This document shows positions 20,237-28,704 of a DNA stretch of 64,000 bases, one piece after another. The position numbers and the translations under genes were made by a program. The DNA comes from Qipengyuania aestuarii (GTDB lineage Bacteria; Pseudomonadota; Alphaproteobacteria; Sphingomonadales; Sphingomonadaceae), in NCBI RefSeq assembly GCF_019711535.1, contig NZ_JAIGNP010000001.1, positions 186,001-250,000 of the forward strand, read 5' to 3'. Below the pieces are notes generated by a model. That model did not search any database and had not been told where the DNA came from. It saw only the letters and a program-made list of their open reading frames with translations. The stretch's first letter is position 1; each line of letters starts with the position of its first letter.

Positions 20237-21049
20237 ATGGGGAGAATAACCACGATCCGCCGCGCTCTGGCAGAAGGGGCATCACCGCTCGCGGACCTTC
20301 TGTATCCGCCGCGCTGTCCTTCCTGCGGCGATGCCATTGGCGCTCAGGGCGGGCTGTGCGCAGCCTGCTGGTCTCAGCTCGTAATCCCGGGTGATCCCTC
20401 TTGCGCCGCGTGTCAGCGCCCCTTCGGCGATCATGGCCCACCTCACGGCGCGCTGTGCGGCCCATGCCTCGCCCACCCGCCACTGCATGACGGCATTGCA
20501 GCGGGTACGCTCTACACCGACGTGTCGCGCAAACTCGTTCTCGCGCTCAAGCACGGCAGGCGCATCGCTCTCGCGCCGATGCTGGCGCGCCTCATCGCTG
20601 CGCGCATTCCGGCCGCCGATAACGATCGGTTGATCATCCCGGTCCCGCTGCATCGCTGGCGCCTGTGGCAGCGCGGGTTCAACCAGGCAGCTTTGTTGGG
20701 CAGGGAACTGGCGAGGGCCGGGCATGGCAGGCTTGTGGTCGATGGCCTGACGCGCACACGAGCAACGCCAAGTCTCGGGGGAATGGGGGCGAGGGCACGA
20801 ACGAAGGTCCTCACCGGCGCCATTGCCGTTACCCGGAAACAGAGCATCGCCGGCCGCAACGTCCTGCTCGTCGATGATGTGCTGACCAGCGGCGCCACTA
20901 CCACGGCCTGTGTGAAAGCGCTCAAGAAAGCAGGGGCGAAGACAGTGCTGGTAGCCTGTTTCGCCCGCGTGCTCGACGAAGCGCTAGATCAGGCCAGACA
21001 AACGAAACGCCCGGAGTCCGAAGACCCCGGGCGCCACGTGACGAAATAA
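20237..21049 (+). CDS. comF: ComF family phosphoribosyltransferase-like protein
   Basis: 270 residues from ATG 20237 (MGRITTIRRALAEG). In-frame ATGs at 20168 and 20213 are alternatives, but the first sits on top of the divergent methyltransferase start. An N-terminal zinc-ribbon (CPSC, CAAC, CAAC, CGPC) precedes the PRTase domain with PVPLHRWRLWQRGFNQ and the PRPP loop LLVDDVLTSGAT. ComF proteins are linked to DNA uptake and genome maintenance. The last ~14 codons are encoded by a strong hairpin that looks like a minus-strand terminator, giving an unusual polar C-terminal tail. Confidence 0.88.
   Translation: MGRITTIRRALAEGASPLADLLYPPRCPSCGDAIGAQGGLCAACWSQLVIPGDPSCAACQRPFGDHGPPHGALCGPCLAHPPLHDGIAAGTLYTDVSRKLVLALKHGRRIALAPMLARLIAARIPAADNDRLIIPVPLHRWRLWQRGFNQAALLGRELARAGHGRLVVDGLTRTRATPSLGGMGARARTKVLTGAIAVTRKQSIAGRNVLLVDDVLTSGATTTACVKALKKAGAKTVLVACFARVLDEALDQARQTKRPESEDPGRHVTK
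20995..21033 (-). terminator. Terminator-like hairpin inside the comF 3' end, oriented minus
   Basis: CGCCCGG at 21008-21014 pairs perfectly with CCGGGCG at 21027-21033, with an inner GTC/GAC stem and a small loop. On the minus strand it is followed by TTTCGTTTGTC, as in intrinsic terminators; on the plus strand no T-run follows. No protein gene on the minus strand ends here, which suggests an untranslated RNA from the region to the right. Confidence 0.55.
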
Positions 21050-21335
21050 ACCGGACCTTGGCGATGCAGCCCCCCAGCATGCATCAGGTCCTATCCCTCA
21101 TCGTTACCGGATGCGCCGCGTATAACCCCTCGCGGCTGCGGATCCGGGACCCCTGAACCTGGCGCTCTTCTGGCACCGATGCTCCGGTTAGCAGGCTTCA
21201 CATTACCTGCTGCGCCATTACATTCATCAGAAAGCCCATTACTCAAATAGCCTTCTTGGCCTAAGTCGGATTTTGACCCTGCCTTGTGGCGGTCGTGCAA
21301 CACACTGTCGTAACTATACAATTTTCGGAGCGCAC
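21050..21335. other. Structured non-coding stretch, candidate small RNA gene (minus strand)
   Basis: This 286-base gap between comF and hisI holds no convincing gene. It contains several inverted repeats: GGACCT/AGGTCC with inner GATGCA/TGCATC (21053-21091), GCCGCG/CGCGGC with outer GGAT/ATCC (about 21109-21145), and AGCAGG/CCTGCT (about 21190-21211). With the terminator-like hairpin at 20995-21033 these would form the 3' part of a folded RNA of roughly 150-330 bases on the minus strand. I could not match it to tmRNA, RNase P, SRP or a known riboswitch by eye. The hisI promoter must also lie here. The 97-codon minus-strand frame crossing it looks accidental. Confidence 0.4.
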
Positions 21336-21710
21336 GTGTCCAAAACCCAGATCGACCGGGAAAAAGGTCCCGAATTCCTACCAAAATTCGACGAGAAAGG
21401 TTTGCTCAGCGCCGTCGTGCAGGATCTAGGCACTGGCGAAATACTCATGGTGGCTTTCATGGACCAGGAAGCGATCGATGCGACGTTGCGCACCGGCATC
21501 GCTCATTTCCATTCGCGCTCACGAGGCAAGCTGTGGAAGAAAGGCGAGACATCCGGAAATGTCCTGAACGTGGCCGAGATTCTCGTCGACTGCGACCAAG
21601 ATGCGCTGGTCCTTCGCTGCGAACCGGCCGGCCCGACCTGTCATACCGGAGCGCCAAGCTGTTTCTATCGCAAGCTGGATGATGGCATTCTCCAATCCGT
21701 AAAGGCTTGA
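21336..21710 (+). CDS. hisI: Phosphoribosyl-AMP cyclohydrolase
   Basis: 124 residues from GTG 21336, which has TCGGAG with a five-base spacer; the frame upstream lacks family character. Signature blocks [27 protein letters not shown] and CHTGAPSCF contain the zinc and magnesium ligands. It performs the third step of histidine biosynthesis. It is not next to other his genes, as is common in this order. The promoter of the next gene overlaps its stop codon. Confidence 0.95.
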   Translation: MSKTQIDREKGPEFLPKFDEKGLLSAVVQDLGTGEILMVAFMDQEAIDATLRTGIAHFHSRSRGKLWKKGETSGNVLNVAEILVDCDQDALVLRCEPAGPTCHTGAPSCFYRKLDDGILQSVKA

Positions 21711-21736
21711 CGCTTACGTAAACGTTTGACTATGAA
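21707..21736 (+). promoter_or_regulatory. MerR-type promoter with central dyad; likely leaderless start
   Basis: TTGACG (21707-21712) and TATGAA (21731-21736) are separated by 18 bases, longer than the optimum, and the spacer carries the near-palindrome ACGTAAACGT (21716-21725). Long spacers with a dyad are the hallmark of promoters bound by MerR-family proteins. A start seven bases after the -10 would fall on the A of the MerR gene ATG at 21743, so the mRNA may be leaderless. The -35 overlaps the hisI stop codon. Confidence 0.5.
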
Positions 21737-21742
21737 AAGGGC

Positions 21743-22186
21743 ATGACCCAGCCGCTTACCAATGCCGATACCGATCGTCGTCATGCCGGAGCGCATCTCG
21801 AACGCCCCGATAAGCTTGAGCGTGAACAATTTTCGATTTCGGATCTCACCAGCGAGTTTGAATGCACTGCGCGGGCCCTGCGCTTTTACGAGGACGAGGG
21901 GCTTATCGCGCCTTCGCGCGTTGGCCTGACAAGGATCTATTCCAAGCGGGACCGCGCGCGGCTTGCTTGGATCATGCGCGCCAAGAATGTCGGTTTCTCG
22001 CTGACCGAAATTCGCGAGATGATCGATCTTTACGATCTCGACGACGGTCGCGCCGAGCAGCGCAGGGTCACGCTCGAAAAATGCAAGAAGCATGTTGCCA
22101 AACTCAAAGCGCAGCGTGCCGATATCGACAGTTCGATCAAGGAACTTTCAGAATTCATCAATCTGGTCGAAGACCAGCTCGATTAG
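21743..22186 (+). CDS. MerR family transcriptional regulator (LiuR-like)
   Basis: 147 residues. After a polar N-terminal extension of about 28 residues, the winged helix appears: FSISDLTSEFECTARALRFYEDEGLIAPSR, then RIYSKRDRARLAWIMRAKNVGFSLTEIREMI, followed by a coiled-coil dimerisation helix with KCKKHVAKLKAQ. It lacks the clustered cysteines of metal sensors and fits the LiuR-type MerR branch that controls branched-chain amino acid and fatty acid degradation. The acyl-CoA dehydrogenase gene 54 bases downstream supports that role. Autoregulation through the dyad at 21716-21725 is likely. Confidence 0.85.
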   Translation: MTQPLTNADTDRRHAGAHLERPDKLEREQFSISDLTSEFECTARALRFYEDEGLIAPSRVGLTRIYSKRDRARLAWIMRAKNVGFSLTEIREMIDLYDLDDGRAEQRRVTLEKCKKHVAKLKAQRADIDSSIKELSEFINLVEDQLD

Positions 22187-22239
22187 GGACCCCTCCCGGT
22201 TAAAGCCCGACTAAAGTCAATCTTTCCCAAGGACACCCA

Positions 22240-24045
22240 ATGCCCATCTACAACGCCCCCGCTCGCGACGCCCGCTTTATCATCAACGAACTGCTTGATC
22301 TGGGCAGCTACGGCAATCTGCCCGGCTTCGAAATGGCGTCCGAGGATGTCGTGGAAGCTGTCATCAACGAAGGTGGCAAATTCTGTTCGGAAGTTTTGGC
22401 CCCGTTGAACCGCATCGGTGACGAACATGGCTGCGTGCGCAACGATGACGGCTCGGTCACGACACCTCCGGGGTTCAAGGAGGCGTTCGAGCAATTCAAG
22501 GAAGCCGGGTGGGGCACACTTGCTGCGCCCGAAGAGTTTGGCGGCCAAGGTATGCCTCACGTGCTCGGCTTCGTGCTGGAAGAATTCATCTCGAGCGCCA
22601 ACCAGTCCTTCGGCATGTACCCGGGTCTTACCAACGGCGCGATTTCCGCGCTCATCGCCAAGGGTTCGGATGAGCAGAAGGCGAAGTATCTGCCCAAGAT
22701 GATCTCCAACCAGTGGACGGGCACGATGAACCTGACCGAACCGCAGTGCGGCACCGATCTGGGCATGATCCGTACCAAGGCTGAGCCTCAGCAGGATGGC
22801 AGCTTCTCCATAACCGGGACGAAGATATTCATCTCCGCTGGCGAACACGACATGGCCGAGAACATCATCCATCTGGTGCTTGCCAAGACCCCTGGAGCGC
22901 CTGACAGCAGCAAGGGTATCACGCTCTTCGTCGTGCCGAAATTCCTCGTGAACGACGATGGCTCGCTCGGTGATCGCAATGGCGTCAGCTGCGGTTCGAT
23001 CGAAGAGAAGATGGGCATTCACGGCAATGCCACCTGCGTGCTCAATTACGATGGCGCCAAAGGCTGGATGGTCGGCGAAGAGAACAAGGGTCTCGCAGCC
23101 ATGTTCATCATGATGAACGCAGCGCGTCTCGGCGTCGGTATTCAGGGCCTGAGCCAGGCCGAAGTCGCTTATCAGAACGCGGTAGCCTATGCGCTCGACC
23201 GTCGTCAGGGCCGTGCGCTCACCGGCGCCGCAGAGCCTGAGGCGCAAGCTGATCCGATTTTCGTCCATCCCGACGTTCGCCGGATGCTTATGGATGCCAA
23301 GGCCTTTACCGAAGGAATGCGCGCGCTTGCCCTGTGGGGCGGCCTTTTGGTCGATCTGACACACAAGGCGCAAACCGAGGAAGAGCGCGAGGAAGCCGAC
23401 ATGCTGCTCGGCCTGATGACGCCGGTTATCAAGGGCTACGGCACCGACAAGGGCTATGAAGTCGCTACCAACATGCAGCAGGTCTTCGGCGGCCATGGGT
23501 ACATCGAGGAATGGGGCATGAGCCAGTTCGTCCGCGATGCCCGGATCGCCCAAATCTACGAAGGTACCAATGGCGTTCAGGCGATGGACCTGTGCGGTCG
23601 CAAGCTTGCGCAGAAGGGCGGTGCTGCGGTGCAGGCCTTCTTTAAGCATGTCGGCGAGGAAATCGCTGCGGCCAAGGAAGTCGAAGAACTGAAGGATATG
23701 GCAGAGCAGCTCGAAAAGGCGCTCGGACAGCAACAGGCCGCCACCATGTGGTTCATGCAGAATGCTATGCAGAACCCCAATCATCTTGGTGCAGGCGCCC
23801 ATCATTACATGCACATCATGGGCATCGTGACGCTGGGCCTGATGTGGCTGAAAATGGCCAGGGTCGCTGCGACGAAGATTGGCAGCGCAGGCGATGACAA
23901 GGCGTTCTATGAACAGAAGCTCGCAACAGCGCGCTATTACATGGATCGCTATCTACCCGACGCTGGCGCTTTGCGCCGTAAACTTGAAGCGGGCAGCGAA
24001 AGTCTGATGGCTCTGGGTGAGGATGCTTTTCAGACGGCTGCCTGA
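22240..24045 (+). CDS. Acyl-CoA dehydrogenase with C-terminal extension (DmdC/FadE5-like)
   Basis: 601 residues, longer than the ~380-residue classical enzymes. It has the ACAD core with NLTEPQCGTDLGMIRTKA (FAD/substrate loop), the ARLGVGIQGL helix, GGHGYIEEWGMSQFVRDARIAQIYEGTNGVQA with the Glu of YEGTNG in the catalytic-base region, plus the extra C-terminal helical domain of the DmdC/FadE5 group. It oxidises an acyl-CoA to the enoyl-CoA with FAD, passing electrons to ETF. AAGGA lies upstream of the ATG. It is followed by a strong terminator. Which substrate (fatty acyl or methylthiopropionyl-CoA) cannot be told. Confidence 0.92.
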   Translation: MPIYNAPARDARFIINELLDLGSYGNLPGFEMASEDVVEAVINEGGKFCSEVLAPLNRIGDEHGCVRNDDGSVTTPPGFKEAFEQFKEAGWGTLAAPEEFGGQGMPHVLGFVLEEFISSANQSFGMYPGLTNGAISALIAKGSDEQKAKYLPKMISNQWTGTMNLTEPQCGTDLGMIRTKAEPQQDGSFSITGTKIFISAGEHDMAENIIHLVLAKTPGAPDSSKGITLFVVPKFLVNDDGSLGDRNGVSCGSIEEKMGIHGNATCVLNYDGAKGWMVGEENKGLAAMFIMMNAARLGVGIQGLSQAEVAYQNAVAYALDRRQGRALTGAAEPEAQADPIFVHPDVRRMLMDAKAFTEGMRALALWGGLLVDLTHKAQTEEEREEADMLLGLMTPVIKGYGTDKGYEVATNMQQVFGGHGYIEEWGMSQFVRDARIAQIYEGTNGVQAMDLCGRKLAQKGGAAVQAFFKHVGEEIAAAKEVEELKDMAEQLEKALGQQQAATMWFMQNAMQNPNHLGAGAHHYMHIMGIVTLGLMWLKMARVAATKIGSAGDDKAFYEQKLATARYYMDRYLPDAGALRRKLEAGSESLMALGEDAFQTAA

Positions 24046-24075
24046 GCCTAGAGGCCCACTTTCATATTGTTTTTG

Positions 24076-24118
24076 AGGGGCGACGCTGTAGCTATACAGC
24101 GTCGCCCCTTGGTTTTGA
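24076..24118 (+). terminator. Strong intrinsic terminator of the acyl-CoA dehydrogenase operon
   Basis: A perfect 15-bp stem, 24076-24090 with 24095-24109, closed by the loop GCTA, is followed by TTGGTTTT. It ends the MerR/acyl-CoA dehydrogenase unit. Confidence 0.9.
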
Positions 24119-24130
24119 GAAGTTCCAACA

Positions 24131-24156
24131 GGAACGATCACGGCCTTAAGTACGTA
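24131..24156 (+). promoter_or_regulatory. Possible EcfG-type (general stress) promoter
   Basis: GGAAC (24131-24135), 17 bases, then CGTA (24153-24156) resembles the alphaproteobacterial EcfG consensus GGAAC-N16/17-CGTT with one mismatch. It would drive the PAS-GGDEF-EAL gene about 100 bases downstream. Weak on sequence alone. Confidence 0.25.
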
Positions 24157-24259
24157 ATGGCGTCAGGGTCTGGTTGGGAGATATTCGTTGCTTTAGGTTC
24201 AGGGCAATGAAGTAGGGGAACTCGCGGATGAGCGGAACATTTCCGAAAGCATACCCTGC

Positions 24260-25903
24260 GTGACCATTTTCTCGCGTCTCGTTGCATCCGCCCCGCTCGC
24301 TATCCTGTCCACGAATGACGAGGGCATAATTCTCAGTTGGAATTCTGCCGCCGAGAGGATTTTTGGGCATCTGAAGGACGAGGCTGTCGGATCACCCGTG
24401 ACCATCATCATCCCTGAGCGCTTTCGTAGAGCGCATGAGGCGGGGATGCGGCGGATGCGCGACGGGGGGGAAACAAGGCTTGTTGGAAATACGGTCGAAA
24501 TCATAGCCCAGCATGCGTCTGGGATGGAATTTCCGGCGGAGCTGACGCTATCCCTTCATCGGGACCGGGGGGAAACCATCGTCGGCGCGCATATCCAGGA
24601 TATTTCGGAGAGACACGCACGCGAAGCGAATCTAGAACATCTTGCGAAGCACGACGAATTGACTGGGCTTCTAACGCCTAGAGCATTCCTGAACACCACC
24701 CGGGAATTTTTGGCTGACGGTGAGACACCGGGGCTACTGATAATTGATCTCGACAATTTCAAGGCCATCAATGACTCTCTCGGCCACCCGGCCGGCGATG
24801 CGCTTCTTCAATCCATTGCAGTGAGATTGAGACTGAATGCAGATCCTGCATGGCGCATCGCGCGAATGGGGGGAGACGAATTTGCAATTCTTATCCCTGG
24901 TCCCTGTACCGAGGAAGCGGTGGGAAGTGCGGCAGATCGAGTCCTCGAAACCTTGTCTGATCAGTTTCGAATATTCGAGCATCAGTTCTCGATTGCTGGC
25001 AGCGTGGGGGGCGCGGTAGTCGATGAATTCAATGAGGATGCCGAGACGCTCTTGCTCCATGCCGATCTGGCGATGTTCGCCGCCAAGAAGCAAGGAAAGT
25101 CTCGCCGAGTTTTCGATTCCGAAATGCGTGCCGAACACGCGCAGCAGAGATTATTACAGGCTGATTTGGTGGGTTCAGTCGAGAAAGGCCAGTGGGAGTT
25201 ACTCTTCCAACCGCAAATCGACATCAGGAATGCCGCATTAATTGGCGCGGAAGCGCTCCTCCGCTGGAACCATCCTGATCTGGGCTTGCTGCGCCCCTCC
25301 AGCTTCATGGGCTTTCTGGACACGCATGTCATTGCTCAGGAACTCGGAGATTGGATAATCGAAGATGCATGCAGGTTTCTAGCCGAATGCCGCAATGCAG
25401 GACTAAATCTGCCGAGCGTAGCTTGTAACCTTTTCCCCATACAGGCGCAGTCACATAGGTTGTCCTCTTCAGTACCTCGAATACTTGAGAAGTACGGTTT
25501 ACAGCCCAAAGATGTAGAATTTGAGGTCACCGAGCAGACGACGCTGCGCAGCGATAAGGAAAGTCTGTCGCATCTCATGACGCTCTATGATGCTGGCCAT
25601 AAGATTACGCTCGACGATTTCGGCACCGGTTACGCATCTCTCACGACTTTGCAGTCACTCCCCCTGACAGGGATCAAGATCGACAAGAGATTCGTAGCAG
25701 ACTTCCTAACCGACACGCCAAGCGAAGCGATTATCGCAGGTATGATTGCCGTCGCCGAGTGCATGGAAATCGAAGTGGTTGGGGAAGGTGTTGAGACAGA
25801 AGAACAGCGCGCCCGGTTACAGGAGATGGGCTGCTACAAGGCGCAGGGCTATCTCTTCGCCAAGCCGCTCACGAGAGCCGCTTTTTTCGCCAATTATGGT
25901 TGA
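24260..25903 (+). CDS. PAS-GGDEF-EAL cyclic-di-GMP signalling protein
   Basis: 547 residues. A PAS domain (about 10-120) leads into a GGDEF domain with the intact motif MGGDEF at 203-208, then an EAL domain with EALLRW from 331 and DDFGTGYASL, TEQTTL and KIDKRF further on. Both active sites look complete, so it could make or break c-di-GMP, with PAS sensing a ligand or redox state. No membrane segment is seen, so it is cytosolic. The start is GTG 24260; an 11-codon frame beginning at ATG 24227 ends in TGA overlapping this GTG and may couple its translation. It is followed by a shared terminator. Confidence 0.92.
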   Translation: MTIFSRLVASAPLAILSTNDEGIILSWNSAAERIFGHLKDEAVGSPVTIIIPERFRRAHEAGMRRMRDGGETRLVGNTVEIIAQHASGMEFPAELTLSLHRDRGETIVGAHIQDISERHAREANLEHLAKHDELTGLLTPRAFLNTTREFLADGETPGLLIIDLDNFKAINDSLGHPAGDALLQSIAVRLRLNADPAWRIARMGGDEFAILIPGPCTEEAVGSAADRVLETLSDQFRIFEHQFSIAGSVGGAVVDEFNEDAETLLLHADLAMFAAKKQGKSRRVFDSEMRAEHAQQRLLQADLVGSVEKGQWELLFQPQIDIRNAALIGAEALLRWNHPDLGLLRPSSFMGFLDTHVIAQELGDWIIEDACRFLAECRNAGLNLPSVACNLFPIQAQSHRLSSSVPRILEKYGLQPKDVEFEVTEQTTLRSDKESLSHLMTLYDAGHKITLDDFGTGYASLTTLQSLPLTGIKIDKRFVADFLTDTPSEAIIAGMIAVAECMEIEVVGEGVETEEQRARLQEMGCYKAQGYLFAKPLTRAAFFANYG

Positions 25904-25905
25904 AG

Positions 25906-25934
25906 TCGAGGCCAACTCAATGAGCTGGCCTCGA
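25906..25934. terminator. Bidirectional hairpin between convergent genes
   Basis: TCGAGGCCA at 25906-25914 pairs perfectly with TGGCCTCGA at 25926-25934, and the loop contains a further CTC/GAG pairing. It lies between the converging stops of the PAS-GGDEF-EAL gene and cysK. T-richness on either side is modest. Confidence 0.6.
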
Positions 25935-25942
25935 AAGTATTC

Positions 25943-26863
25943 TTAACTGTTGGGAAGGAACTCTGGCACTGACAGATACCGTTCGCCGGTATCGTAGTTG
26001 AACCCAAGCACGCGACTACCGTTAGCCAGCTCCGGTAGTTTCTTCGCAATTGCAGCCAATGTCGCGCCGCTTGAGATACCTACCAGCAAGCCCTCGATCG
26101 CCGCAGATTTTCTTGCCCACTCCTTGGCGTCTTCCGGGTCAACCTGAATGGCGCCGTCGATGGATTGCGTATGCAGGTTTTCCGGTACGAAACCGGCACC
26201 GATTCCTTGGATCGGATGTGGACCGGGCTGGCCCCCGCTTATCACGGGTGAGCCGGCGGGCTCTACCGCATAGGCCTTCATATCGGGCCATTTTTCTTTC
26301 AGCACTTCGGCGCAACCAGTGAGGTGGCCGCCGGTGCCGACTCCGGTGATCATCACGTCGATCGGCTCATTTTCGAAGTCGGCAAAAATTTCCTGCGCCG
26401 TTGTCCGTTTATGCACTTCAAAGTTGCTCGGGTTGTCAAACTGGCTTGGCATCCATGCGCCATCCGTCTGTTCAACCAATTCAGCTGCCCGGGAGATCGC
26501 TCCCTTCATGCCACCTTCCTTGGGCGTAAGATCGAACGTAGCGCCATAGGCCAGCATCAGACGCCGCCGCTCGAGGCTCATGCTTTCGGGCATGACCAGG
26601 ACAAGCTTGTAGCCCTTAACGGCGGCAGCCATGGCGAGGCCAATGCCGGTGTTGCCGCTGGTCGGCTCGATAATGGTGCCGCCAGGCTTTAGCTTCCCCG
26701 ATTTTTCCGCATCTTCTACCATCGCGAGACCGATGCGATCCTTGATCGAACCGCCAGGATTGGCACGCTCGCTCTTCACCCAGACTTCATGGTCGGGGAA
26801 CAGGCGCGACAGGCGGATGTGCGGGGTGTTTCCAATGGTTTCGAGGATGGATTGGGCTTTCAT
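25943..26863 (-). CDS. cysK: Cysteine synthase A (O-acetylserine sulfhydrylase)
   Basis: 306 residues. The PLP lysine is in NPGGSIKDR and the substrate loop is [12 protein letters not shown]. The phosphate-cradle GVGTGGH and the C-terminal GISSGA are also present. It makes cysteine from O-acetylserine and sulfide. The ATG at 26863 overlaps the stop of the upstream MFS gene (ATGA), so exporter and cysteine synthase are translated together. Confidence 0.95.
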   Translation of the reverse strand: MKAQSILETIGNTPHIRLSRLFPDHEVWVKSERANPGGSIKDRIGLAMVEDAEKSGKLKPGGTIIEPTSGNTGIGLAMAAAVKGYKLVLVMPESMSLERRRLMLAYGATFDLTPKEGGMKGAISRAAELVEQTDGAWMPSQFDNPSNFEVHKRTTAQEIFADFENEPIDVMITGVGTGGHLTGCAEVLKEKWPDMKAYAVEPAGSPVISGGQPGPHPIQGIGAGFVPENLHTQSIDGAIQVDPEDAKEWARKSAAIEGLLVGISSGATLAAIAKKLPELANGSRVLGFNYDTGERYLSVPEFLPNS

Positions 26864-28185
26864 GGAATCTGCTCCTGCAGCTTTTCTTCTGGTAATTCCC
26901 GATTGGGCTGTTGCCCTACCAATTCATCAGGCGGGTCGAAGGTCCGCGTTGTGCGCAGAACGGGAAAGATTTTCGTCCAAGCGGCGACAGTGATGATTGC
27001 GCCAGCGCCTCCGGTTACGACCGCCGCGACCGGCCCCAGCGCATAAGCAAGGCTGCCGGAGAAGAAATCACCGAACTCGTTTGATGCGCTTATCGTCAGC
27101 AAGCTAACCGAAGATACACGCCCGCGTTTCTCGTCGGGGGTATGCAACTGGATGAGCGACTGCCGGATATAGACGCTGAACATATCCGCCGCCCCGACAA
27201 TGAAGAGCATGGCGAGACTCAACGGCATTGAGGTCGAGAGACCGAAGACGATCGTGGCGAGACCGAACACAGCGACCGCCCAGAGCATTCGTGGGCCGAC
27301 ATTGGTTTTCAGGGGCCGGAAGCTGAATATCAGCGCGGTAAGAGCCGCACCGACGGCGGGCGCCATGGCGAGCTGCGCAAGACCCGTCTCGCCGACTTTG
27401 AGGATGTCGCGGGCATAGACCGGAAAAAGCGCGGTCGCGCCGGCAAGAAAAACGGCGAAGAGATCGAGCGTGATCGCACCGAGCACCATTTTGTTTCGCA
27501 CAACGTAGCGCAAGCCTTCGACCATCGCATGTATCGGCTGCTGGTTCTGCGGGCGAGGTGGTTGCGGGACTTTGCCGATGAAGGACAGCGCTGTCATCGC
27601 GAAGACGAACAATCCTGCTGCAATCAGATAAGGAAGCGAAGGGAAGATCGCATAGGTATAGCCGCCGACGGCAGGGCCCACGATCATGCCGGTCTGCCAG
27701 CTTATGCTCGACAGCGCGATGGCATTTGGCAGGATTGCCTTTGGCACGAGATTGGGGGCAAGGGCGGACATCGCCGGGCCGTTGAATGCTCGCACTATTC
27801 CGAGCACGATTGCCACGGCATAGATCGACCAAAGGGCGATGCTGTCACTCCACGTCAGCCAAGCGAGGGCGCTGGCGCACAATAGCTGCAGTGCGATAGT
27901 CGCGCGCCCCACGTTGCGTCGGTCGAAATGGTCAGCGGCCCATCCCGAAAAGGGGGTGAGCAAAAACAATGGCACAAATTGAAGGAGGCCGATCAATGCC
28001 AGCTGACCGGAAGCTTCGGCCACATCCATCCCGCTGTCTCGGGCAATATTGTACGTCTGCCAGCCAATGATCAGCATCATCGCATATTGCCCGAGAGTCA
28101 TGGTCAATCGCGCGAGCCAGTAGGCGCGGAAGTTTGCGATTCTTAGCGGCGATGCTTGGGGCTTGGGCGCGGTGTCTGTTTTCAC
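26860..28185 (-). CDS. MFS transporter, EntS/MFS_3-like exporter
   Basis: 441 residues with about twelve hydrophobic segments. The motif [17 protein letters not shown] between helices 2 and 3 matches the MFS motif A position, and the overall pattern resembles the EntS-like (MFS_3) exporters. The start is GTG at 28185. It is coupled to cysK by an ATGA overlap, so a role in exporting cysteine-related or siderophore-like compounds is possible but unproved. Confidence 0.85.
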   Translation of the reverse strand: MKTDTAPKPQASPLRIANFRAYWLARLTMTLGQYAMMLIIGWQTYNIARDSGMDVAEASGQLALIGLLQFVPLFLLTPFSGWAADHFDRRNVGRATIALQLLCASALAWLTWSDSIALWSIYAVAIVLGIVRAFNGPAMSALAPNLVPKAILPNAIALSSISWQTGMIVGPAVGGYTYAIFPSLPYLIAAGLFVFAMTALSFIGKVPQPPRPQNQQPIHAMVEGLRYVVRNKMVLGAITLDLFAVFLAGATALFPVYARDILKVGETGLAQLAMAPAVGAALTALIFSFRPLKTNVGPRMLWAVAVFGLATIVFGLSTSMPLSLAMLFIVGAADMFSVYIRQSLIQLHTPDEKRGRVSSVSLLTISASNEFGDFFSGSLAYALGPVAAVVTGGAGAIITVAAWTKIFPVLRTTRTFDPPDELVGQQPNRELPEEKLQEQIP

Positions 28186-28260
28186 GCCAGACGCATGGCA
28201 GGCCCGCCAACCATTGTGAAGACGAGCCTGCTTTTATTTCTAGAAGTAACTCTTAACTCT

Positions 28261-28635
28261 TTACCGCATCTTACGCAGTCGCGGATTTGGCTGCAAAGTA
28301 TCGATCAGTGACAGAAAATCGTCGACGCGAATGATCCGTTCGAACTGAAAACCGGCGCGGTTGTCCCGGCACCATATACAATAGGCCTCAATGCGCCCGA
28401 TCACGGGCAGGCGAACGACAAGACGTTCGCCCCGGCCCACATTATCGGCATCGTCGATCATGAATCCATTGGCTGAGATGTTCGCAATATGCATGCTGAC
28501 ATCGCCGCGGCCGAAATATTCAGCGATCACTGGATGATCAACAGGATGCCGCGCCATGCGCCGCTGGTCGGTTACGCTCAGTTGTGCTCCTGCGCTCATC
28601 CGCTTGAACCTTAAAATATTTACCCCAGAACGCAT
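28261..28635 (-). CDS. PilZ domain protein
   Basis: 124 residues from ATG 28635, or 112 from ATG 28599, which has AAGG upstream. The c-di-GMP motifs are present: RRMAR as RxxxR near the N-terminus and NISANG in the place of (D/N)xSxxG. The protein is otherwise just the PilZ barrel plus a basic C-terminus. It would act as a cytosolic c-di-GMP receptor. It lies 2.4 kb from the PAS-GGDEF-EAL gene, so both ends of c-di-GMP signalling are nearby. Confidence 0.85.
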   Translation of the reverse strand: MRSGVNILRFKRMSAGAQLSVTDQRRMARHPVDHPVIAEYFGRGDVSMHIANISANGFMIDDADNVGRGERLVVRLPVIGRIEAYCIWCRDNRAGFQFERIIRVDDFLSLIDTLQPNPRLRKMR

Positions 28636-28704
28636 TCGTCAAAAAAGGCGAATATTTGGTAAACCGACCGGAAATATTTGCCGATAGAATCTGAGCGCCA
28701 AGCC

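Noticed and set aside
21091-21384. 97-codon open frame on the minus strand across the comF-hisI gap
   Set aside because: It is rich in Gly, Arg and Ser with no family pattern, overlaps the hisI start, and lies on inverted repeats that fit an RNA structure better.
28186-28260. Terminator GCAGGC...GCCTGC followed by TTTTATTT between the PilZ and MFS genes
   Set aside because: The T-run is on the plus strand, where no gene ends, the stem is only six bp and the loop is 22 bases.
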